This document shows, in pieces, positions 1 through 7,833 of a DNA stretch of 64,000 bases. A program made the position numbers and the translations under genes. The DNA comes from Brevibacterium permense (GTDB lineage Bacteria; Actinomycetota; Actinomycetes; Actinomycetales; Brevibacteriaceae): assembly GCF_025506275.1 (NCBI RefSeq), contig NZ_QYCP01000088.1, positions 1 through 64,000 of the forward strand. Direction: 5' to 3'. The stretch's first letter is position 1; each line of letters begins with the position of its first letter. The notes beneath the pieces are model-generated. The model did not search any database. It saw only the letters and a list, made by a program, of their open reading frames with translations, and was not told where the DNA came from.

Positions 1-118
1 GGGCAGAGGCATCCGTCGCTTCGGCGTCGGGGGCCTGGTAGCGCGCAGCGTCGGCCTGTTCCCGGGCGGCGCGTTCAGCGGCTTCGCGTTGCAGCCGCAG
101 TTCGCGGCGGGTGATCAC
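1..118 (-). CDS. Hypothetical protein, N-terminal fragment cut by window edge
   Basis: An open frame starts at a GTG (118-116) that overlaps the end of the dCTP deaminase gene (its stop is at 115-117), an arrangement typical of translational coupling. The visible 39 residues begin [10 protein letters not shown] and continue as a charged, Ala/Glu/Arg-rich stretch ([17 protein letters not shown]), which looks helical. The rest lies beyond the left edge. No family can be assigned from this fragment. Its reality rests only on the overlap, the open frame and the composition, so confidence is modest. Confidence 0.4.
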   Translation of the reverse strand, partial: MITRRELRLQREAAERAAREQADAARYQAPDAEATDASA

Positions 119-693
119 ATGTCCCTCCGATAGAAATTGAGGTGCGAACGGGAAGCGGTCGGGCCGCGCTGGCCCTGGTAGCGGTTGCCCGTGGCTTGGG
201 AACCGTAGGGGTTCTCCGCCGCCGAGCTGAGTCGGAAGAAGCAGAGCTGGCCGATCTTCATCCCCGGCCACAGCGCGATCGGCAGCGTCGCGACGTTCGA
301 CAGCTCCAGGGTGACGTGGCCGCTGAAGCCGGGGTCGATGAATCCGGCGGTCGAGTGGGTCAGGAGACCGAGACGTCCGAGCGAGGACTTGCCCTCGAGC
401 CGAGCCGCGACATCGACGGGCAGAGTCACGAGCTCATGAGTGGATGCGAGGACGAACTCCCCCGGGTGGAGGACGAAGGGCTCCCCCGGAGCGGCTTCGA
501 CGAAACGGGTGAGCTCGGGCTGCTCGAGGCTCGGGTCGATGACCGCGTACTTGTGGTTGTCGAAGAGTCGGAAGTAGCGGTCGAGACACACGTCGACGCT
601 GGCCGGCTGGATCAGCGACGGGTCGTAGGGGTCGAGGGCGATGCGTCCGGAGTCGAGCTCGGCGCGGATGTCGCGGTCGGAAAGGAGAGTCAC
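115..693 (-). CDS. dcd: dCTP deaminase, dUMP-forming (bifunctional type)
   Basis: Cytosolic pyrimidine nucleotide enzyme that deaminates dCTP. In the M. tuberculosis type, which this resembles closely over its whole length, the same enzyme also hydrolyses the dUTP to dUMP plus diphosphate, feeding thymidylate synthesis. Seen: 192 residues, the family length; GKSSLGR at 101-107 (nucleotide-binding Ser/Arg), TLELSNV around 128-134 (catalytic Glu region), and the C-terminal YQGQRGPT lid that closes over the phosphates. The frame stays open 29 codons further upstream, but I chose the GTG at 693 because the family starts with (M)LLSDRDIR and a GGAAG lies just ahead of it. The bifunctional assignment is from resemblance, not from a tested residue. 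Confidence 0.93.
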   Translation of the reverse strand: MTLLSDRDIRAELDSGRIALDPYDPSLIQPASVDVCLDRYFRLFDNHKYAVIDPSLEQPELTRFVEAAPGEPFVLHPGEFVLASTHELVTLPVDVAARLEGKSSLGRLGLLTHSTAGFIDPGFSGHVTLELSNVATLPIALWPGMKIGQLCFFRLSSAAENPYGSQATGNRYQGQRGPTASRSHLNFYRRDM

Positions 694-1005
694 GCTTCCG
701 ATGGTAGTCGCTGCGAGCCCCGTACGCTTGAGCTTCCTCTCCTCTCCCCTCCGCCGAACCAGGGGTCGAGCACGCATCACCGGCCGGCAAAATCTACCGA
801 CACGCCGAAACTATGTCACAACACGGTAACGATTCTCGGGAATTCTCCTGATTTTTACCCGTGTGTCTCCCCATAGCGGCGGATGAATGCTTTAGGGTAA
901 TGAGCTGTACGGACCCGCGCACGATGGTGCCTTCCCCTTCTTAAGCCAAGGAATGCCGGGAGTCCATCGTCTTTCGTGGGTAGACAACAATCGAAAGGCA
1001 TTACT
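694..1005. other. Intergenic: divergent promoter region and structured leader
   Basis: Noncoding region of 312 nt between the divergently transcribed dcd and the LPxTG gene. A possible -10 hexamer TAGGGT lies at 893-898, which would give the LPxTG mRNA a leader of roughly 100 nt. That leader contains the inverted repeat at 921-970. No small gene is convincing here. Confidence 0.5.
921..970 (+). promoter_or_regulatory. Inverted repeat in the leader of the LPxTG gene
   Basis: ACGATGG (921-927) is exactly complementary to CCATCGT (964-970). Between them GCCTTCC and GGAATGC can extend the pairing with a mismatch, giving a long imperfect hairpin that ends about 35 nt before the start codon. It does not match a riboswitch consensus I know. 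It could be a regulatory RNA structure or a protein-binding dyad. Confidence 0.35.
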
Positions 1006-2469
1006 GTGAAGACCTCGCGTCTTGTGCTTGCCCCCGCAGTAGCCGTTGCATTGACAGGTCTTGCTGGCGCCCCGGCGTTCGCAGCGACAGAGTCCACCGC
1101 TTCGGTCCCTCAGCAACCGCTGTGCGCCCAGGGTGATCAGCAGTCATCGAGCAGCTCCGAATCGGATTCTTCGGTTCCCGACGAGTCGGACCCGCAGGCG
1201 ACCCTTGCGCAGGCGCAGGTGACCCGCGCCGACATCGCTGACGACAAAAAGGGAATCGGCTTCTCCGGCACCGGATTCAGCCCGGACCAGAAGGCCACGG
1301 TGACCGTCGTCGGCACCGATGGCACCGAATACTCGCCGGACAAGAAGCTCACGGTCGACGAAGACGGAAAGGTCTCCGGCACCTACTTCTTCACCGTCAC
1401 CGACGGTGCCCAGGTGCCTGTCGGCGAGTACTCGCTCTACCTCACCGATCTCAAGTCCGAGAAGAAGTCTTCGAAGGTGACTTTCGAGGTCGTATCCAAG
1501 GCCTCCGAGGTCGACGAACCGGGCAAGGGCGACGACGACAAGTGCGATTCGGCCACCGGTCCCATCAAGACTCCGGACGAGACTCCCAGCGAAACGAAGT
1601 CCCCGGAGCCCTCGGAGACGAAGACCGAGGAACCCACCACCGAGGCGCCCAAGCCTTCGGAGACCAAGACCGAGGATCCGACCACGAAGGCTCCCGAGCC
1701 GTCGGAGACCAAGACCGAAGAGCCCACCACCGAGGCACCGAAGCCCAGTCCGTCGGAAACCGCCAAGGGCGAGGACAAGGACGACAAGGCTCCCGCTGAT
1801 GGTGTGAAGCCGGGACCGGCCGAGGGCCCGAGGGACGAAGCGCCGAAGTCCGACGAACCGACCGGCCAGCCGTCGGAGTCCGAAGACGCGACCGAAGACG
1901 ACAAGAAGGCCGAGGACGAGACTCCCGAGTCCACCGGTCCGGCCAGCCCCGGCACCGAGGACAAGAAGCCTGCCGCAACTGCTCAGGCCTCCATGTTCAT
2001 CAACCCGACCGAGGTCAGCTCCGAGGACTTCCTCGACGACGGCATCAAGATCGGCGTCAGCGGAGCTCAGCCCGGCGAGAAGGTCTCGATCACGGTCGAG
2101 CATGCCCAGGGCAAGGTCGACCGCTACACGATGTCCAAGGAAGCCGATTCCGAAGGCAATGTCACGTTCGGTGTCCAGGCCAAGGTCAAGGCCGTGCTCG
2201 GCACCTACAACGTGCGCGCCCAGGCCGAGAGCTTCGATGAGCCCCAGGGCGGAAGCTTCACCGTGCTCACCAACGGCACCGCCGTCGACGAGGGCGGAAA
2301 CGGGGCCGGGAACGGCAGCGGCTCGAACGATTCGGGCAGCGACCTGCCGCGCACCGGTGCCGAGATGACCGGACTGGCACTCGGTGTCGGTCTGCTCGCA
2401 GTCGGTGCAGCAGCTGTCATCATCACCCGTCGGCGGATGAACGCCTCCGACGATCCCGCGGAGTTCTAA
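1006..2469 (+). CDS. LPxTG cell-wall-anchored surface protein, two Ig-like domains
   Basis: Predicted secreted protein covalently attached to peptidoglycan by a sortase. Seen: a Sec signal peptide (residues 1-27, ending APAFA), a first beta-rich domain at about 60-150, an acidic Pro/Thr/Glu linker at about 175-320 with three 15-residue repeats (consensus PSETKTEEPTTEAPK), a second similar beta-rich domain at about 325-425, then LPRTG at 447-451, a hydrophobic segment and a terminal RRRMN. The GTG at 1006 was chosen over an upstream in-frame start because AAAGG precedes it by 7 nt and the signal peptide begins there. The next gene starts 6 nt after its stop. Role is unknown: adhesin, spacer or envelope structural protein are possible. 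Confidence 0.85.
   Translation: MKTSRLVLAPAVAVALTGLAGAPAFAATESTASVPQQPLCAQGDQQSSSSSESDSSVPDESDPQATLAQAQVTRADIADDKKGIGFSGTGFSPDQKATVTVVGTDGTEYSPDKKLTVDEDGKVSGTYFFTVTDGAQVPVGEYSLYLTDLKSEKKSSKVTFEVVSKASEVDEPGKGDDDKCDSATGPIKTPDETPSETKSPEPSETKTEEPTTEAPKPSETKTEDPTTKAPEPSETKTEEPTTEAPKPSPSETAKGEDKDDKAPADGVKPGPAEGPRDEAPKSDEPTGQPSESEDATEDDKKAEDETPESTGPASPGTEDKKPAATAQASMFINPTEVSSEDFLDDGIKIGVSGAQPGEKVSITVEHAQGKVDRYTMSKEADSEGNVTFGVQAKVKAVLGTYNVRAQAESFDEPQGGSFTVLTNGTAVDEGGNGAGNGSGSNDSGSDLPRTGAEMTGLALGVGLLAVGAAAVIITRRRMNASDDPAEF
1609..1743 (+). repeat. Three tandem 45-bp coding repeats
   Basis: Copies lie at 1609-1653, 1654-1698 and 1699-1743, each encoding a variant of PSETKTEEPTTEAPK in the linker of the LPxTG protein. 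Copies are imperfect but in frame, so length variation between strains would be tolerated. Confidence 0.85.
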
Positions 2470-2475
2470 ACCGCA

Positions 2476-3552
2476 TTGAACGATGAATTGTCCCTCGCGG
2501 GGCTGCAGCTCGACGGACGCGAGATCGACCTCGGACGTCTGCGAGCAGGGACAATGCTCGGACTCATGGGCAGCCCGGACAGCACCACCTCGGTGGTGCT
2601 GTCCGCGGCGGCCCTGCCCCACGTCGCACCACCACCACGCTTCCCGACCGGTCGCCGGTCGGGCCGCTTGCGTGTGCGCAGCTGGATGAAGAGCTATCTT
2701 CGCGAAGCCGATGCCGGATCTGGGGAGGCGGCATCGGCAGCGGATCCATCGGCTGCATTGACATCATTCGGACTGCGTCCCGATGTTCTGCGCAGTCGTC
2801 TCGGCGACCTCGACGCGACCGATCGTGCCCGCCTCGCCCTGGCCGCGGCCTGGGCGAGCGGCGCGAAGTGGCTGGCTCTCATCGACCCGTTCGGTTCGGT
2901 CCCCGGCCATCTGCGCACCGGGCTGCGGGGTCGCTTCGCCGAACTCGTCGCCCAAGAGGGTCGCGGTGTCGTCTTCAGCTCGAATTCGCTGACCGACCAC
3001 ACCATCGCCGAGGCGGGGGTGGCCGATATCGAAAAGGACCAACTCGTCGCGCTCGGCTCCTTGGAGCAGATCGTCACCGAACCGCGCGGTTCGCTGCCGG
3101 CCGAGCTCAGCGGCGTCAATGTCTATTCCGGGCTGGCCCGGAAGGGGTGGCTGTCCATCGGCCACTCAGCCGTGCGCGCCCGCACCGAACTCGACGGGAA
3201 GGTGTTCGTCACCCTCGGGTGGCGTGCCGCCCTCCTGTCACTGGACGAACACGACCCGGCGTTCACCTCGGCGACGGTGTTCGAAGCCATCGTCACGGGA
3301 CTGCGCGATCGCGGTTCCTGTCTGCAGGCGAAGCTCTCACCGGTCGACACGGAGATGGGACTCGCCCTCGACGTCGACCTCGCCGACCTCGCCGGAGTGC
3401 CGAGAACGCAGCCGGATCCGACCATCGGTTTCGGGGTCCTGCACCCGGGACTCGGCGCGACGATCTCCGAACTGCGCACCAACGTCAAGGTCGGAACGCA
3501 CGTCTTCGTCGAGGTCGACACCTCTGCCCTGCATGCCTACCCGGTCGAGTGA
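2476..3552 (+). CDS. Degenerate ABC-ATPase-like protein with a C-terminal TOBE-like tail
   Basis: The first 230 residues follow the order of an ABC nucleotide-binding domain, but its motifs are broken. The Walker A position reads LGLMGSPDSTTS, with no GK[ST]; the Walker B position reads WLALIDPF, with Pro where the catalytic Glu should be; the signature region reads DLDATDRARLALA instead of LSGGQ. The last 100 residues look like the TOBE/MOP beta domain that follows many ABC ATPases. So it is probably a pseudo-ATPase, either regulatory or structural; that is inference. It starts with TTG at 2476, 6 nt after the LPxTG stop, implying coupling. I know no named family. A very divergent but active ATPase is possible, but the missing P-loop Lys argues against it. 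Confidence 0.7.
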   Translation: MNDELSLAGLQLDGREIDLGRLRAGTMLGLMGSPDSTTSVVLSAAALPHVAPPPRFPTGRRSGRLRVRSWMKSYLREADAGSGEAASAADPSAALTSFGLRPDVLRSRLGDLDATDRARLALAAAWASGAKWLALIDPFGSVPGHLRTGLRGRFAELVAQEGRGVVFSSNSLTDHTIAEAGVADIEKDQLVALGSLEQIVTEPRGSLPAELSGVNVYSGLARKGWLSIGHSAVRARTELDGKVFVTLGWRAALLSLDEHDPAFTSATVFEAIVTGLRDRGSCLQAKLSPVDTEMGLALDVDLADLAGVPRTQPDPTIGFGVLHPGLGATISELRTNVKVGTHVFVEVDTSALHAYPVE

Positions 3553-3563
3553 ACCGCGGAAGA

Positions 3564-3569
3564 TAGACT
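3564..3569 (+). promoter_or_regulatory. Possible -10 hexamer (TAGACT)
   Basis: TAGACT lies 12 nt after the end of the ABC-like gene and about 46 nt before the next start codon. The same hexamer precedes several other genes in this window. It suggests the third gene of the triad also has its own promoter. Confidence 0.35.
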
Positions 3570-3615
3570 GAGAACTGCCCAGCCCCCTCAAGTCCCCAAC
3601 CGAATCAGGAGCGCC

Positions 3616-4575
3616 ATGCGAACGTCGCGCAGACTTCTGATCTCAGCACTGACGGTCGTCGTCCTCACAGTGGCAGCGGTCCCCCTCCTCAACTTCACCG
3701 TCTACACGCCCGCGCGAGCCGCCGAATCCTATATCTCGGCGATCGAACGCGGCGATGCGCAGAGTGCCTTCTCCTACCTGTCCACGCCGACTCCGACATC
3801 GACCTTGGCGCTCAGTGACGAGGTGCTCTCCGCAGCTCCCGACCTGCCGCGCGAGCCCGAGGCCGAGACCGTTTCCGTCGACGGCGATCATGCGAAGGTC
3901 CGCCTCAGCTACGACCTGTCCTCGCGGGAGCAGACCGCCGATCTCACCATGGTCCGCCTGCCTGCCAGCGCGGGACTCTTCAACCGCTGGGCCATCGAAC
4001 AGGAAGAATGGCCGACCTTGACCCTGGACGTCTCCGGTTCGTCGACGGCGACGGTCAACGGATACGGTGTCAGCACAGGGAGTGTGCCCGTGCTGTTCCC
4101 GGCGAGCTACCTTGTCGGTTTCGATGCGACGTATCTGAAGTCGCGATCCCAACGCACCGAGGTGACCGCCCCCGGCGACTCCCCCACCGTGAAGCTCTCG
4201 CCCGAGCCCACGGCCAAGCTCGAGCAGACCGTGGAGGAGCAGGTCACCGAACATCTGCAGGACTGCATGAAGTCGAAGACGCTCATGCCGGCTGGCTGCG
4301 TCTTCGGCTACGACACAGACAACGAGATCATCGGCGATGTCTCCTGGTCGCTCGAGCGCAGTCCGCAGATCGGGCTGACCTCGTCCGGCAGTGATCTCGA
4401 ACTCACTCCCTCGACGGTCGAGGTGCGGGTCAAGGGACGCTACCGGGACATCGTCACCGCCGCCGAACACGACTTCGACGAGAAGCTCGCCTTCGTCCTC
4501 GGCGGCTCTGTGGTCGTCAAGTCCTCACAGGTGAGCTTCGAACCGCGCCGCCTCGGCGACGTCACCATCGCCTGA
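3616..4575 (+). CDS. Membrane-anchored extracytoplasmic protein of unknown function
   Basis: 319 residues with an N-terminal hydrophobic segment (about 7-30) that ends at TPARAAE, so it is either an uncleaved anchor or a signal peptide. Next comes a region resembling an NTF2-like fold (AAESYISAIERGDAQSAF, about 35-60), then a mostly beta C-terminal part. There is one Cys pair (DCMKSKTLMPAGC, about 219-231) that could form a disulfide outside the cell. AGGAG sits 5 nt before the ATG. It follows the LPxTG and pseudo-ABC genes on the same strand and probably works with them at the envelope. No enzymatic motif is visible. Confidence 0.7.
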   Translation: MRTSRRLLISALTVVVLTVAAVPLLNFTVYTPARAAESYISAIERGDAQSAFSYLSTPTPTSTLALSDEVLSAAPDLPREPEAETVSVDGDHAKVRLSYDLSSREQTADLTMVRLPASAGLFNRWAIEQEEWPTLTLDVSGSSTATVNGYGVSTGSVPVLFPASYLVGFDATYLKSRSQRTEVTAPGDSPTVKLSPEPTAKLEQTVEEQVTEHLQDCMKSKTLMPAGCVFGYDTDNEIIGDVSWSLERSPQIGLTSSGSDLELTPSTVEVRVKGRYRDIVTAAEHDFDEKLAFVLGGSVVVKSSQVSFEPRRLGDVTIA

Positions 4576-4670
4576 GGGACGCTCCTCCTGCTGGGGGCCC
4601 AGTCCGGCTCCACAGGCCCGTGTCCGGACCTCCGACGGATGCGCCTCTCGCGGTTCTCCTTGCCACAGTG

Positions 4671-4730
4671 ATTGTTGGGTCGATCTACGGCGTTCAGAAC
4701 GCCGAAACCACCGTAGATCGACCCACCAAT
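4671..4730. repeat. Palindromic intergenic repeat, family 1, copy A
   Basis: ATTGTTGGGTCGATCTACGG (4671-4690) pairs with 4711-4730 at 19 of 20 positions; a smaller hairpin (GGCGTT/AACGCC) lies inside. It sits between two convergent genes, so it could end transcription from both sides. A homologous element in inverted orientation occurs at 40468-40529. Confidence 0.8.
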
Positions 4731-4801
4731 CTCCGTGTATGGGCTTTCAACGATGACTGCCCGCCTGATCGACATCGGCCCTCGTTCCGGTGGCCGAGCG
4801 C

Positions 4802-6736
4802 TCAGGCGCCGCGGAGGTCGAGGGTGAGTGCGTTCGGAGCCGAATCCACGAGTTCGACGGGGATGCCCCAGTCCTGCTGGTAGAGGTGGCAGGCCGCGTG
4901 CAGCGGGATCTCTCCCCCGGGCTCACCGTCGCAGGCTGCAGCACGCGCTGTCACGTGCAGCACTCCCTCGGTGAACTCGGGATTGATGACGATATCTCGG
5001 CTGAGCCCCTCGGCTCCGCCTTCTCCGGACGAGATGAGTTCCGGCGGCGTCGCGGACACCTGCAGGAACGTGGGATCACCCCACCGGTCGTCGAGCTTCT
5101 GACCAGCCGGGACAGTGAAGCTCACGGTCAGCGACACCGGACCGGAGGCGATCTCCGTCGAAGGGCGCTTCGTCGTCAATACGCCTTCGTCGACCTTCTG
5201 GGCGTCCTTGGGCAGCTTCACCCGGGTGAGTGCGTGTGCGGCGGACTCGACGACGATGAGTTCCGCGTCATCGGGGGTGCCTTCGTTGTCGATGAGGACG
5301 ATGTCCGAGGGTTCGCGCAGGCCGCGCGCCAGGGTCGTGACTTCCTCGGTCCTCGGGTCGAAGCGACGGATCGCGCCGTTGTAGGTGTCGGCGATCGCGA
5401 CCGACCCGTCAGGCAGGCTGCGCACTCCCAGGGGGTGCTGCAGGCGGGCTTCGGCGGCCGGTCCGTCGCGGAAGCCGAAGTCGAAGAGTCCGACGCCCAC
5501 CAGCGAGGACACCTTACCTGTGGCGGGGTCGAGGCGGCGGATCGCCGAGGTCTCGGAGTCGGCGACGAACACCTCGCCCGCTGACCCGAGGTCGAGACCG
5601 GAGGATTGGGCGAACCAGGCTGACTCGCCGTCGCCGTCGACCAGGCCCTCGTTCATCGTGCCCGAGAGGATGCGGATCGTGCCGTCCTTCGGATCGAAAG
5701 ACCAGATGGTGTGGTTGCCTGCCATCGCCACGACCACCTCGGCGGTGGAGGGGACGAAGAGGACATCCCACGGCGACGACAGCTTCACATCACGCGCGGG
5801 TCCATCGTATCGTCCCAGCTCACCGGGCTTGCCGCGGACGTTGTCGATGGCTCCGACCATGTGCTGCTCACCGGTGCCGGCGATGGTCGTGACTGTTTCG
5901 TTCGTCAGGTCGATCCCGCGCAGGGCGTGGTTGACGGTGTCGGCGACGACGAGATCGTAGCCGACTTCGGCCGCCAGATCGGCGGGCAGGACGGTGATGC
6001 CGCCGGGTTCGCTGAAGCTCGCCGAGTCGAAGTCACCGTCGTCCGCGCCGCGCTCACCGGTGCCGATACGGCGGATGATCGTGGCTGCATCGTCGTCGTA
6101 TTCGACGAGGCTGTGGTGTCCGGAATCGGCAACGATGAGGTGGCCCGAGGGCAGGCGGGTGGCCTTTCCGGGGTAGAACAGGTCTGTCTCCGGGGCCGGG
6201 GGCGGAACGTAGGGTCCGTCGCCGGAGTGGAGGGTGCCCTTGGCCGAGTGTTCCTCGATGAGGCCCTCGATGATCTCGGTGAGACCGGCCGCGTGACCTT
6301 CACCGGACATGGTCGCTACAAGGTAGCCCTCGGGGTCGATGACGGCCAAGGTCGGCCAGGCGCGGGCGGTGTAGGCCTGCCAGGTGACGAGGTCGGGGTC
6401 GTCGAGGACGAGGTGCTCGACCTGGTACCGTTCCACGGCCTGGTCGACGGCTTCGACGGTGCGTTCGAACTCGAATTTCGGCGAGTGCACGCCGATGATG
6501 ACGAGCTCTTTGGAGTACTTCTCCTCCAACGGGCGCAGTTCGTCGAGGACGTGGAGGCAATTGATGCAGCAGAAGGTCCAGAAGTCGAGGAGGACGACCT
6601 TTCCGCGCAGGTCGGCCAGGGTCAGATCCTTGCCGCCGGAGTTCATCCACCGGCGGCCGACGAGTTCGGGCGCACGGACCTTGACGTCCCGTGCCGACGA
6701 GGTGGCTGACGCGGAGAATTCTGGACTGCTGTTCAT
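4802..6736 (-). CDS. Thioredoxin-like / NHL-repeat protein (NHLRC2-like)
   Basis: Cytosolic protein of 644 residues. N-terminal thioredoxin/TlpA-like domain (about 20-170) with the redox motif CCINC at 56-60 in the context LLDFWTFCCINC, which gives a CxxC pair with an extra Cys. Then come NHL beta-propeller blades (about 190-510, each with a pattern like LPSGHLIVADSGHHSLVEYD) and a beta-rich C-terminal domain. This is the architecture of the NHLRC2 family, which is conserved from bacteria to animals and lacks a settled bacterial role; a thiol-redox scaffold is plausible. No signal peptide is seen. The ATG at 6736 was chosen over 6784 because conserved sequence begins shortly after it. The gene is convergent with the surface triad. 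Confidence 0.85.
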   Translation of the reverse strand: MNSSPEFSASATSSARDVKVRAPELVGRRWMNSGGKDLTLADLRGKVVLLDFWTFCCINCLHVLDELRPLEEKYSKELVIIGVHSPKFEFERTVEAVDQAVERYQVEHLVLDDPDLVTWQAYTARAWPTLAVIDPEGYLVATMSGEGHAAGLTEIIEGLIEEHSAKGTLHSGDGPYVPPPAPETDLFYPGKATRLPSGHLIVADSGHHSLVEYDDDAATIIRRIGTGERGADDGDFDSASFSEPGGITVLPADLAAEVGYDLVVADTVNHALRGIDLTNETVTTIAGTGEQHMVGAIDNVRGKPGELGRYDGPARDVKLSSPWDVLFVPSTAEVVVAMAGNHTIWSFDPKDGTIRILSGTMNEGLVDGDGESAWFAQSSGLDLGSAGEVFVADSETSAIRRLDPATGKVSSLVGVGLFDFGFRDGPAAEARLQHPLGVRSLPDGSVAIADTYNGAIRRFDPRTEEVTTLARGLREPSDIVLIDNEGTPDDAELIVVESAAHALTRVKLPKDAQKVDEGVLTTKRPSTEIASGPVSLTVSFTVPAGQKLDDRWGDPTFLQVSATPPELISSGEGGAEGLSRDIVINPEFTEGVLHVTARAAACDGEPGGEIPLHAACHLYQQDWGIPVELVDSAPNALTLDLRGA

Positions 6737-6914
6737 GGTTCCATGATCGCAGATCCCCCACCGAGGCGGCCTCCCCGGTGTCATTGTGTGACAGTTCCGC
6801 TCGCGCCCGGCCCGGCATTGGCTCTGTCCGCAGGCAGACCGGTGCCGGTTCCGACTGCGATCGGCCCGGCGTTGGTTTCGGCCGCTGCCGATCAGCGGAG
6901 GGAGGGACTGTCGT

Positions 6915-7652
6915 TCAGGAGTAGTCGCGGGCGCCGAAGATGCTCGAGCCGACTCGGACGATCGTGGCGCCTTCGGTGATGGCGAGTTCGAAGTCGTTGC
7001 TCATACCCATCGACAGCTCGGTCGCCTCGGCGGGCATGACCCCGGCCCCGCGCAGCTTCTCGCTGAGTTCGCTCAGGTCGGAGTAGCTGGGGCGGATCTC
7101 TTCGGGACTGCTGCCGGGCAGGCCGATCGTCATGAGTCCGCGCAGCCGCATCCGGCCGAGCTCCCGGGTCGCGGTGATGAGCTCCTCGGCGTCTTCGGGC
7201 GCGACACCGAACTTCGAGTCTTCGCGGGAGGTGTTGACCTGGATGAAGTAGTCGATGGTCTCATCGAGGACGTCGAGACGGTTGTTGATCTTCTCGGCCA
7301 GCGGGAGGTTGTCGACGGACTGGATGCAGTGAGCGTGCCGCAGGGTGTGATTGACCTTGTTCTTCTGCAGGGGTCCGATGAGGTGGGTTTCGGGGTTGAG
7401 GTCGGCGAGAGCTTCGGCCTTGCCGGTGATCTCCTGCACCTTATTTTCGCCGATGAGGGTGAACCCGTGCTCGAGGGCAACGCGGATCTTCTCTGCAGGC
7501 TGCGTCTTCGTCGCCAGCAGCACGCGCACGTCGTCACCGCTGCGACCGCTCGACTCGGCGGCGGCGCGGGCACGATCGGCCACCTCGTCGAGGTTGCCGG
7601 TGATGGCTGCGATGTCGTCGGCGGACAGTGAGGGGGAATCAGGCGTACTCAT
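6915..7652 (-). CDS. Pyridoxal-5'-phosphate homeostasis protein, YggS family
   Basis: A PLP-binding protein with alanine-racemase-type TIM barrel but no known enzymatic activity. In the family (YggS/PLPBP/PROSC) it keeps free PLP in balance. Seen: VLLATKTQPAEKI with the PLP Lys at about 49, IGENKVQE (about 68-75), HLIGPLQKNK (about 91-100), and the C-terminal SMGMSNDFELAI that binds the phosphate. Length of 245 residues is usual. GGAG precedes the ATG by 4 nt. In many actinobacteria this gene sits near ftsZ/sepF in the division cluster. Here it is not there, so it may be an extra copy; that cannot be decided from this window. Confidence 0.92.
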   Translation of the reverse strand: MSTPDSPSLSADDIAAITGNLDEVADRARAAAESSGRSGDDVRVLLATKTQPAEKIRVALEHGFTLIGENKVQEITGKAEALADLNPETHLIGPLQKNKVNHTLRHAHCIQSVDNLPLAEKINNRLDVLDETIDYFIQVNTSREDSKFGVAPEDAEELITATRELGRMRLRGLMTIGLPGSSPEEIRPSYSDLSELSEKLRGAGVMPAEATELSMGMSNDFELAITEGATIVRVGSSIFGARDYS

Positions 7653-7718
7653 GTCTCCAGTCTTTCATGAGCCGCGCGAAGTTTCAGGTCGCCGAGGATG
7701 CCCGGCCGGGAAACGAAA

Positions 7719-7771
7719 TGCGGACGATCCAGGTCGAAATCATCGTGATTCCTCGACTTGGATCGTCCGCA
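7719..7771. terminator. Long hairpin between yggS and mmsB
   Basis: TGCGGACGATCCAGGTCGA (7719-7737) pairs with 7753-7771, with one G-U pair over 19 positions; AATCA/TGATT in the loop can add pairing. It follows the 3-hydroxyisobutyrate dehydrogenase gene on the minus strand, so it may be its terminator. There is no U-tract. Confidence 0.55.
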
Positions 7772-7833
7772 GCCCAGTGCCGCCGTTGTGAGCGGGCAGT
7801 GCTTGTCCAACCGCCTCGACGTCGGTTGAGTGC

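Noticed and set aside
142..876. Long open frame antisense to dcd, plus-strand
   Set aside because: Its translation has no family resemblance, and it lies on the opposite strand of a clearly real enzyme; high GC keeps such frames open.
1144..2622. 492-codon frame antisense to the LPxTG gene
   Set aside because: Leu/Gly/Arg-rich translation mirrors the repetitive linker on the other strand; signal peptide and LPRTG support the plus-strand reading.
6785..6914. Imperfect repeat of GGCCCGGC[A/G]TTGG between the NHL protein and yggS genes
   Set aside because: Only two loose copies in a very GC-rich stretch; chance is a sufficient explanation.
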